Source: Acidobacteriaceae bacterium
GTDB taxonomy: Bacteria; Acidobacteriota; Vicinamibacteria; Vicinamibacterales; CAVVIG01
Direction: 5' to 3'
Length of the DNA stretch: 5,119 nt
Assembly (NCBI GenBank): GCA_031274845.1
Contig: JAISPN010000089.1
Span: forward strand, 1 to 5,119
A program made the position numbers and the translations under genes. The number at the start of each line of letters is the position of its first letter. Within the stretch, counting starts at the first letter, position 1. Positions 1 through 5,119 of this stretch are shown here, in pieces. Under the pieces are notes generated by a model. That model saw nothing but the letters and a program-made list of their open reading frames with translations, had not been told where the DNA came from and made no database searches.

Positions 1-294
1 GCCGCCGACGAGCGTGAAGAGCATGATCGGCAACTGCTGCAGGAACGAGTCGAGGCCGAGAAAAAACGCCGATCCGAAGCCGAAGAAGACGACCGTCTGG
101 GTCAGCGATAACACCATCCAGTTTTGCGCCGTCAGTTGCACCCATGTGCCGATGCTCGAGGTGCAGGCGCCAAACCATTGCACGCGGAAATCGCGGTAGG
201 TGAACGCGGCGAGCATCCGTCCAAGGGCTTTGGACCTGAACAGGATCGGTTCTGCGCCGACCTGGGGGGGCTCTGCGGGGATGGAGTTGGCCAC
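1..294 (-). CDS. MFS transporter, MFS_3 / EntS-like family (N-terminal part, cut by window edge)
   Basis: Read on the minus strand, an open frame of 98 codons runs off the left edge. It has the start of a major facilitator permease: a short hydrophilic N-terminus, the cytoplasmic lead-in AAFTYRDFRVQWFG (about residues 29-42), a first membrane helix containing TSSIGTWVQ and NWMVLSLT (about 40-65), then a hydrophobic helix (about 68-98) with LQQLPIMLFTLVGG. The pattern of Arg-Asp-Phe-Arg followed by IGTWVQ is typical of the MFS_3 (transmembrane secretion effector, enterobactin-exporter-like) group, which moves small molecules across the inner membrane by proton antiport. The substrate is unknown. 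The conserved loop after helix 2 lies outside the window. The start is uncertain. GTG at 294 is chosen because codons between it and an internal ATG at 216 are strongly G/C at third positions. ATG 216 would also give a plausible family N-terminus. A run of seven C (264-270) lies between the two. It is divergent from the TonB receptor gene. Confidence 0.72.
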   Translation of the reverse strand, partial: MANSIPAEPPQVGAEPILFRSKALGRMLAAFTYRDFRVQWFGACTSSIGTWVQLTAQNWMVLSLTQTVVFFGFGSAFFLGLDSFLQQLPIMLFTLVGG

Positions 295-337
295 TACTGT
301 AGTGTCTGACAGGACCTGAAGGTCGTCATCGAACCGC

Positions 338-351
338 CGGTAATATTACCG
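338..351. promoter_or_regulatory. Perfect 14-bp palindrome, candidate operator over a -10 element
   Basis: CGGTAATATTACCG is identical to its own reverse complement and stands out as AT-rich in a GC-rich intergenic region. It lies 43 bp upstream of the GTG chosen for the divergent transporter. Read on the minus strand, its centre supplies TAATAT (343-348), one base from the TATAAT consensus. No good -35 hexamer is visible at 16-18 bp. A dimeric repressor bound here would cover a transporter promoter, which is an inferred role. A smaller dyad, GACCT-GA-AGGTC (313-324), lies between it and the transporter start. No regulator gene is in the window. Confidence 0.45.
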
Positions 352-426
352 CACCTGCCCCCGCGTGACCTGCGGCGATCCGGCTCGTGGTCTATGAAAT
401 TTTGATGATTCGTTCCGCGCTCGGCC

Positions 427-447
427 ATCGATCTTATCGATTACAAT
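427..447 (+). promoter_or_regulatory. Candidate promoter with duplicated ATCGAT for the TonB receptor gene
   Basis: Two copies of ATCGAT (427-432 and 436-441), each itself palindromic, are separated by CTT and followed directly by TACAAT (442-447), a five-of-six match to a sigma-70 -10 element. Transcription would start near 454, giving a leader of roughly 48 nt before the receptor ATG. No convincing -35 hexamer is present 16-18 bp upstream, so the promoter may be activator-dependent or the call may be wrong. The rest of the 295-501 gap shows nothing else I can name: no cobalamin-riboswitch-sized leader fits between this site and the gene. Confidence 0.3.
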
Positions 448-501
448 CGCGTAAATTTTTCTTCCGAGCGGCCCGGTGCGCTCGAGAAATGGAATTGCAA
501 G

Positions 502-2853
502 ATGCTGTGGGCCATTCTGATTGCCGGTGCTCTCGCCGCGGGACCGGTGACCGGCACTGTCAAGGATTCAAACGGCGGTGTCGTCGCTGGCGCGTCGGTG
601 TCGGTGCGCACGCCGACCGGCGCTGAACAGCAGACCACCACTGCTGGCGATGGCACGTTTTCCATCGAGGTGACCGCAGGCGCCACTGCCACGATCATCG
701 TCCGCGCGGAGGGCTTTGCCGAAGCGCAACAGCCGCTCACCAGCGACGCGTCCAGCGTCGAGATCATATTGTCGCCCGCGACGGTGTTCGAGAACGTCGT
801 CGTCTCGGCGACGAGGACGGAACAACGTCTCGGCAATGTGCCGGCGAGTGTCAACGTGCTGTCGAGCGAGCAGATCAACACGTCGCCCGCGGTCGTCGCC
901 GATGATGTGTTGCGGCAGGTGCCGTCGTTCAGTCTGTTCCGCCGGACTAGCAGTCTCTTCGCGCAGCCGACGACGCAAGGCGTGTCGCTCCGCGGCATCG
1001 GGCCGAGCGGTCAGAGCCGGACGCTCGTGTTGCTCGACGGCATCCCGTTCAACGATCCGTTTGGCGGATGGGTGTACTGGACGCGCGTGCCGCTTCTGAG
1101 CGTCAACCAGATCGAGATCTCAGAAGACGCGGGGTCGAGTCTCTACGGCAACATCGCGATGGGCGGCGTCATCAACATCATGACGGCGCGCCCCACGCGG
1201 CAGACGATCGAGTTGAAGCCGCAGTACGGCAACCTGTCGAGCCCGAAGTTCGATTTCCTCGGTTCCGATCGCTGGAACAACATGGGCGCGCTCGTCGAGG
1301 GGAGCTTTTTCTCCACGAACGGGTCGCCGATTGTGGCCGCGCGGGAGATGGGACCGATCGACAACAACGCGGACGTTGCGTACCAGAACGTCACCGGCAA
1401 ATTTGAATACGATCCGGCTGCCAACATTCACGCGCGCGTGCGCGGCGCGTATTTTTCCGAGAAGCGGAACAACGCCAAGATCGGGGAGTACAACAGCACG
1501 CAGTGGGCGACGGCGAGCGGTCTCGTCCGCGCGATCTTGCCCGATTCGAGCACGATCGAAGGCCAACTGTTCGCCGACAACGAGAACTCGCACTACACCT
1601 TCCTCGCGGTCACCAATTCAGCAACGACACGCAATGCCGTTCGCCTCGCCACCGATCAGCATGTGCCGGTGAACGGCGTTGGCGGCAGCCTGCAGTGGAC
1701 GAAAGTCATCGGCACAAAGAATGTCTTCACCGCCGGGGCCGATACACGCAGGGTGAGCGGCGACAGTCAGGAGGATGCGTACGTGGCGGGGACGCCGGCG
1801 GTTCCTGGCCCTGACGGCGTGACGCTTCCCGCGGTCCTCTCTGTGCAGCGCGTGTCGGGCGGCGCGCAGCGCAGCATGGGCGCGTTTATTTCCGACATCT
1901 TCACGCCGACGGCCAGACTGGTGTTGACCTTGAGCGCCCGTGCGGACTCCTGGAAGAACTACAGCGGTCACAATCTCGAAACGAGTGTCTCGACCGGGTT
2001 GCCGACGGCAAACAATCGTGACACCATTCCGGACCGCTCCGACTCGGTGGTGAGCCCGCGCGTCGCGGCGCTCTATCACCTCACCGAACAGGTGACCGCC
2101 TGGGGCGCGTTCAATTCCGGCTTCCGCGCGCCGACGCTCACGGAGCTCTATCGGCAGTTCTCGGTGGGCGCGGTGACGACACTTCCCAATTCGGGACTTG
2201 GTCCCGAGCGTTTGTATGGGAGTGAAGCCGGGATCAACATCGCGCCGATTCGCAACCTCACCACGCGGTTCACGTACTACGACAACCGGATCAAGGACCC
2301 GATCTCGAACGTGACCTTGACCGCGACGACCGCGCAGAAGATGAATCTGGGCGAGACGCGCGTGCGCGGGTTGCAGATGGACGCCGAGTATCGCGTGACC
2401 TCGTCGATCCACTTCTCCGGCGCGTATATCCTCAACGATGCCAAGGTGGTGGACGATGGCGGACTGCCAGTGCCGTCGATTGTCGGCAACTGGATTCCGC
2501 AGGTGCCGAAGCATCGCGGCTCGCTGCAGGCGACCTACACCAACCCGAAATACCTCACGGCCTCGCTGAGTATCCAGTTCACCGGCATGCAGTACAACGA
2601 CGACCAGAACACGAACGCGATCCCCGCGGAGACGCTGTCCGCCTACGGCTACGATCCCGCGTTTGGATTTGGCCTGCCCGGCTATACATCCGTCGATCTG
2701 TCGGTCGCGCGGGATCTCGGCCGAAGCGTGCAGCTGTTTGGCGGCATTCAGAATCTGACGAACAAGGTCTACTTCGTGCAGACGGGCCCCTCGACGATCG
2801 GCACGCCTCGTCTGGTCAACGTCGGCGTCAGAGTCAGGTTCGCTGGCAAGTAG
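502..2853 (+). CDS. TonB-dependent outer-membrane receptor with N-terminal carboxypeptidase-regulatory-like domain
   Basis: This 783-residue protein is a complete TonB-dependent receptor, which takes up a large or scarce ligand (siderophore, cobalamin, glycan and similar) across the outer membrane using energy from TonB-ExbB-ExbD. A short hydrophobic signal peptide (1-12, likely cut after ALA) lacks the usual N-terminal Lys/Arg. Residues about 15-92 form a carboxypeptidase-regulatory-like beta-sandwich (GTVKDSNGGVVAGASV; DGTFSIEV). A TonB-box-like ENVVVSATR follows at 97-105. The plug spans about 108-230, with SLRGIGPSG (162-170), TLVLLDGIPFNDPFGGW (174-190) and the end motif SSLYGNIAMGGVINI (212-226). 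The barrel fills the rest, with GFRAPTLTELY (540-550) and a closing strand VNVGVRVRF ending at Phe780, three residues before the C-terminus. The plug and GFRAP motifs resemble BtuB/FecA-type receptors rather than the SusC type. ATG 502 is the only ATG/GTG/TTG in frame near the signal sequence; TGGA at 490-493 is a weak ribosome site. The ligand is unknown. Confidence 0.93.
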   Translation: MLWAILIAGALAAGPVTGTVKDSNGGVVAGASVSVRTPTGAEQQTTTAGDGTFSIEVTAGATATIIVRAEGFAEAQQPLTSDASSVEIILSPATVFENVVVSATRTEQRLGNVPASVNVLSSEQINTSPAVVADDVLRQVPSFSLFRRTSSLFAQPTTQGVSLRGIGPSGQSRTLVLLDGIPFNDPFGGWVYWTRVPLLSVNQIEISEDAGSSLYGNIAMGGVINIMTARPTRQTIELKPQYGNLSSPKFDFLGSDRWNNMGALVEGSFFSTNGSPIVAAREMGPIDNNADVAYQNVTGKFEYDPAANIHARVRGAYFSEKRNNAKIGEYNSTQWATASGLVRAILPDSSTIEGQLFADNENSHYTFLAVTNSATTRNAVRLATDQHVPVNGVGGSLQWTKVIGTKNVFTAGADTRRVSGDSQEDAYVAGTPAVPGPDGVTLPAVLSVQRVSGGAQRSMGAFISDIFTPTARLVLTLSARADSWKNYSGHNLETSVSTGLPTANNRDTIPDRSDSVVSPRVAALYHLTEQVTAWGAFNSGFRAPTLTELYRQFSVGAVTTLPNSGLGPERLYGSEAGINIAPIRNLTTRFTYYDNRIKDPISNVTLTATTAQKMNLGETRVRGLQMDAEYRVTSSIHFSGAYILNDAKVVDDGGLPVPSIVGNWIPQVPKHRGSLQATYTNPKYLTASLSIQFTGMQYNDDQNTNAIPAETLSAYGYDPAFGFGLPGYTSVDLSVARDLGRSVQLFGGIQNLTNKVYFVQTGPSTIGTPRLVNVGVRVRFAGK

Positions 2854-2876
2854 CGCTCGGAACGTTCTCCTTCCAT

Positions 2877-2900
2877 CCCCCGCGATCACGATCGCGGGGG
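2877..2900. terminator. GC-rich 11-bp hairpin, terminator-like without a T tract
   Basis: CCCCCGCGATC and GATCGCGGGGG form a perfect 11-bp inverted repeat separated by only AC, 23 bp after the receptor stop codon and 23 bp before the SET gene ATG. In RNA the innermost pairs would open to make a usable loop. The next bases on the plus strand (AACATCGG) contain no T run, so this is not a canonical intrinsic terminator. It may end or protect the 3' end of the receptor mRNA, or partly insulate the downstream operon. Confidence 0.55.
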
Positions 2901-2923
2901 AACATCGGGTATCGTTGACAGCG

Positions 2924-3316
2924 ATGATTCAACGACGGAAATCAAAAATCCACGGATGGGGTGTGTACGCCACCGAAACCATCCCCAAAAATAAACGCAT
3001 CATCGACTACGCGGGCGAGAAGATTTCCAATCAGGAAAGTCTCAAGCGCGAACGCCGCTACATCAAGAAGGGGCACATCTGGTGCTTCAAGCTGACGAAC
3101 CGGACGGTCATCGACGCGGGCGTCGGCGGCAACGACGCGCGGTTCATCAACCACGCGTGCCGGCCGAACTGCTACGTCGACATCAAGAAGGGGATTATCT
3201 GGATCCGCGCCTCACGCACCATCAAGAAGGGTGAGGAGTTGACCTACAACTACCACACCGACGGCGAAGGGCTCATCAAGTGCCGGTGCCGTCCGGGGTG
3301 CCAGACGCTGCTGTGA
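2924..3316 (+). CDS. SET-domain protein-lysine methyltransferase, small bacterial type
   Basis: The 130-residue product is almost entirely a SET domain, the fold that transfers methyl groups from S-adenosylmethionine to protein lysines. Visible motifs are the N-terminal HGWGVYA (10-16, cofactor-binding), DAGVGGNDARFINHACRPNCY (64-84), which contains the pseudoknot RFINH.C.PN, and GEELTYNY (103-110), whose last Tyr110 sits at the catalytic position. A short cysteine tail C120-R-C122-RPG-C126 resembles a reduced post-SET zinc site that could pair with Cys79. There is no signal peptide or other domain, so it should act in the cytoplasm; the substrate is unknown. The protein is basic and rich in Lys, Arg and Ile. 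ATG 2924 is chosen because the family usually starts just before the cofactor motif. A TTG at 2915 in the same frame, five bases after GGG, would add three residues. Its TGA overlaps the start of the next gene, indicating translational coupling. The first 45 codons use more AT-ending codons than neighbouring genes. Confidence 0.92.
   Translation: MIQRRKSKIHGWGVYATETIPKNKRIIDYAGEKISNQESLKRERRYIKKGHIWCFKLTNRTVIDAGVGGNDARFINHACRPNCYVDIKKGIIWIRASRTIKKGEELTYNYHTDGEGLIKCRCRPGCQTLL
3061..3202 (+). repeat. Imperfect 22-bp direct repeat inside the SET gene (IKKG.IW)
   Basis: The segments at 3061-3082 and 3181-3202 match at 19 of 22 bases and are in the same frame, 120 bp (40 codons) apart. They encode IKKGHIW (residues 47-53) and IKKGIIW (87-93). 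A third shorter copy of the first 12 bases, at 3220-3231, encodes IKKG (100-103) just before the catalytic ELTYNY. The last IKKG fits the normal SET consensus before GEEL; the other two are not usual family landmarks as far as I know. Confidence 0.75.
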
Positions 3317-3951
3317 TTTTTTATCTCCACGGCTTTGCCTCGTCGCCGCACTCGTCGAAGGCGGCGTTCTTTCGTCAGCATCTTTCAGCGCACGGTCTTG
3401 CGCTCGCGTGTCCCGATTTCAACGCGCCGGATTTTCGATCGCTGACGATGACGCGGATGCTGTCGCAGCTTGGCGAGGCGATTGGTCGCACCTCGGGGCC
3501 GGCGACCTTGATCGGGTCGAGTCTTGGCGGCGCGTTGGCGATTCTGGCGGCGGCGCAGATGCCGGAGCGCGTCTCGCAACTCGTGCTGCTCGCGCCGTAC
3601 GTGATGTTCGCACAGCCCGATCACGAGTTGTTGCCGCCCGAGCGCATGGCGGAGTGGAAGGCGAAAGGAACGCTGTCGATCGTTCACCACGGCGCAAACG
3701 AGGAACGCCTGCTCGACTATCGCTTTCACGACGATGCGTTGTCGTACGACGTGCTGCACGCGGTCTTTAATCAGCCGGCGCTTGTGTTTCAGGGACGTCA
3801 GGATGCGTCGGTAGACTGCCACACGGTCGAGCAGTTCGTCAGTGGACGGTCGCGCGTCTCGCTGCGTCTCTTTGACGATGACCACTCGTTGCACGCCAGC
3901 TTGCCGTCGATCTGGCAGGACATGGCGCCATTTTTGGGATTGGTGGATTGA
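3313..3951 (+). CDS. Alpha/beta hydrolase, YqiA/YcfP (UPF0227)-like esterase
   Basis: The product of 212 residues is a compact alpha/beta hydrolase. It opens directly with the first core strand and oxyanion-hole motif IFYLHGFASSP (2-12). The nucleophile elbow is G68-S-S70-L-G-G73, placing Ser70 as nucleophile. The acid is probably Asp164 in FQGRQDASVD (Asp168 is the alternative), and the base is His191 in LFDDDHSLHA. The early HGF.SSP.S.K signature and the short length match the YqiA-like family, whose known members are esterases or thioesterases; the natural substrate is unknown. No signal peptide or membrane segment is seen, so it is cytoplasmic. GTG 3313 is chosen because it overlaps the SET stop codon as GTGA and homologous proteins begin just before the first strand. 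GTG codons at 3280, 3286 and 3298 in the same frame would add up to 11 residues inside the SET gene. No clear ribosome site precedes GTG 3313, consistent with coupled re-initiation. Its own TGA overlaps the next start. Confidence 0.88.
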   Translation: MIFYLHGFASSPHSSKAAFFRQHLSAHGLALACPDFNAPDFRSLTMTRMLSQLGEAIGRTSGPATLIGSSLGGALAILAAAQMPERVSQLVLLAPYVMFAQPDHELLPPERMAEWKAKGTLSIVHHGANEERLLDYRFHDDALSYDVLHAVFNQPALVFQGRQDASVDCHTVEQFVSGRSRVSLRLFDDDHSLHASLPSIWQDMAPFLGLVD

Positions 3952-5119
3952 GCCTTCGGACATCTGTTCGCATGTTGGTGCTGTGCGCGGCCTCAGTCGC
4001 GCAGGTTGTTGGCGTGAGCGTGCCGCGCGAGGTCGTGCTCGCCGCGCAGTCGGACGTGACGGCGGCCACCGTGCGGATCGGCGTGTTGCACAACGGCGTC
4101 TACGACGTAGCGACGCTGCCGCTTGAGACCTATGTGGCGCGCGTGCTTGCTGGCGAAGCGTTGCCCGGCGCCGCGTCTGCGGCGATGGAAGCGCTGGCGA
4201 TTGCGATTCGAACCTACGCGATTGAAAACCGTGGGCGTCATCAAGGCGATGGCTTCGATCTCTGCGACCAGACGCACTGTCAGGTGATGCGTGCCTCGTC
4301 GCCCGTGACGGAGCGTGCGGCGGCGGCGACGGCGGGACAGATTCTGTTGTACCGCGGCGCGCCGGCGACGGTGTACTACAGCGCGTCGTGCGGCGGTCAC
4401 ACCGAGAAGCCGTCAAACGTCTGGCCTGGTGCGCCGGACCCGCCGTACCTTCCGTCGCAAGACGATGATGGGTGTGGCGGCACGCCAGCATGGAGCAGCG
4501 AGATCGGCTTCGCCGATCTTGAACGCGCGTTGCTGGCGGCTGGTTTCAAAGGCTCGTTGCGGGACGTGCGGATCGCGCGCCGTAACGAATCCACCCGCGT
4601 GCAGGATGTACAACTCGACGGGATGACGCCGTCGCGGATCTCCGGGCAGGATCTCCGCATGGCGGTGGGGCGCACGCTTGGCTGGCAGTACGTGCAGAGC
4701 ACGTTGTTCGAGCTGACGCGCACCGGCAAGGCGATTCGTCTGCGCGGGCAAGGCAACGGACACGCGGTCGGCCTGTGCGTGATCGGATCGAGCCGTCTGG
4801 CGACCGCGGGCCGGAGCGCGACCGAGATTCTTCAGCAATACTTTCCCGGCACGACGATTGGCGCCATCCCGTCGCGTGCCGCCGCCGCGCGTCCTGCGGT
4901 TCCCGTGACGCCAACAGTCGCGCCTGTACCGCCGGGCAGTGTGACGTCGCCTGCGGCGGTCCCGGCGGTTGTCGCTGCTGCGCCTGCTGTTTCTGCAAAC
5001 GCGAACATCGTCTCTGCTGGTCTGAGCATCGAGTTGCCGGATACGGATGCTGGCGAACGCGGCGAACTAGCGGCGCTCATCACGCGCGAGCGTGACGTGT
5101 TGTCGTCGACGCTCGGGGT
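3948..5119 (+). CDS. SpoIID/LytB-domain protein with extra C-terminal region (3' end outside window)
   Basis: An open frame of 390 codons continues past the right edge. A basic start (SLRTSVR) and hydrophobic stretch (about 9-24) form an export signal. The SpoIID core follows: LPLETYVARVLAGE (57-70), then MEALAIAIRTYAI (80-92), where Glu81 aligns with the catalytic Glu of SpoIID lytic transglycosylases, then CDQTHCQVM (106-114) and YYSASCGGHTE (143-153), the substrate-groove motif. SpoIID cleaves glycan strands stripped of stem peptides, so the likely site of action is the periplasmic peptidoglycan. The usual late GHGVGM.Q.GA motif is changed to GHAVGLCVIGSS (271-282). Residues about 308-350 form a flexible Ala/Pro/Val linker, followed by the start of another domain (about 358-390, LSIELPDTDAGERGELAALI). 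The C-terminal domain is cut and unidentified; a peptidase-MA-like domain is one possibility from memory of similar fusions. TTG 3948 is chosen for its TTGA overlap with the hydrolase stop and because it supplies the basic n-region; ATG 3972 is the alternative. Confidence 0.87.
   Translation, partial: MSLRTSVRMLVLCAASVAQVVGVSVPREVVLAAQSDVTAATVRIGVLHNGVYDVATLPLETYVARVLAGEALPGAASAAMEALAIAIRTYAIENRGRHQGDGFDLCDQTHCQVMRASSPVTERAAAATAGQILLYRGAPATVYYSASCGGHTEKPSNVWPGAPDPPYLPSQDDDGCGGTPAWSSEIGFADLERALLAAGFKGSLRDVRIARRNESTRVQDVQLDGMTPSRISGQDLRMAVGRTLGWQYVQSTLFELTRTGKAIRLRGQGNGHAVGLCVIGSSRLATAGRSATEILQQYFPGTTIGAIPSRAAAARPAVPVTPTVAPVPPGSVTSPAAVPAVVAAAPAVSANANIVSAGLSIELPDTDAGERGELAALITRERDVLSSTLG

Noticed and set aside
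14..309. Two small plus-strand frames of 61 codons each at the left edge
   Set aside because: They lie opposite the transporter frame, which has convincing membrane-helix sequence; the small products have no features.
341..349. TAATATTAC, identical to the rolling-circle nick site of geminiviruses and some other circular replicons
   Set aside because: It is part of a short palindrome with no surrounding GC stem and no replication-initiator gene; a chance match.
295..501. Cobalamin or other riboswitch upstream of the receptor
   Set aside because: The leader after the candidate promoter is only about 50 nt and no conserved riboswitch boxes are visible.
1618..2889. Long minus-strand open frame (423 codons) opposite the receptor gene
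   Set aside because: It is the antisense of a clear receptor gene, its product is Arg/His-rich with no recognisable domain, and it arises from the GC-rich codon pattern.
2915..2920. Perfect TTGACA -35 hexamer just before the SET gene
   Set aside because: A start of transcription from it would fall inside the SET coding region past ATG 2924, and no -10 hexamer is found 16-18 bp downstream.
3978..3986. Possible lipobox (LVLC) in the SpoIID signal peptide
   Set aside because: The residue before Cys is Leu, not Gly/Ala/Ser, so it does not match a lipoprotein signal.
3385..4491. Minus-strand open frame (368 codons) opposite the hydrolase and SpoIID genes
   Set aside because: It is very rich in Arg, Ala and Ser, has no motif, and lies opposite two genes with clear catalytic motifs; a shadow frame.

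Overview
The window is GC-rich bacterial DNA with densely packed, co-directional genes. It looks like a Gram-negative, probably soil or environmental bacterium. The main clues are an outer-membrane TonB-dependent receptor with an N-terminal carboxypeptidase-regulatory-like domain, a SpoIID/LytB-type peptidoglycan enzyme in a non-spore context, a small bacterial SET protein, and an MFS_3-type transporter. This combination fits Acidobacteriota, perhaps the Vicinamibacterales. That placement is inference from gene content and style; no marker gene is present.

Layout: (a) Positions 1-294, minus strand, hold the N-terminal 98 codons of an MFS transporter that runs off the left edge. (b) Positions 295-501 are a divergent intergenic region. 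It contains a perfect 14-bp palindrome (338-351) overlapping a -10-like hexamer for the transporter, and a repeated ATCGAT element next to a TACAAT -10-like hexamer for the receptor. (c) Positions 502-2853, plus strand, encode a complete 783-residue TonB-dependent receptor. (d) A GC-rich 11-bp hairpin lies at 2877-2900. (e) Positions 2924-5119, plus strand, hold a tightly coupled run of three genes: a 130-residue SET-domain protein lysine methyltransferase, a 212-residue YqiA-like alpha/beta hydrolase that starts inside the SET stop codon (GTGA), and a SpoIID/LytB-domain protein that starts inside the hydrolase stop codon (TTGA) and runs off the right edge.

The receptor and the divergent exporter may form one transport-related locus facing a shared control region. 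The receptor substrate cannot be read from sequence. The SET-hydrolase-SpoIID run is almost certainly co-transcribed and translationally coupled. Its members do not belong to one known pathway: one is a predicted cytoplasmic protein methyltransferase, one a predicted cytoplasmic esterase or thioesterase, and one an exported glycan-strand enzyme fused to an unidentified C-terminal domain. The SET protein (possible product-specificity tyrosine, internal IKKG repeats, short post-SET cysteine tail) and the SpoIID protein (altered C-terminal motif, Ala/Pro linker, extra domain) are the parts most worth a second look. I see no RNA gene, insertion sequence, CRISPR array or integration site.
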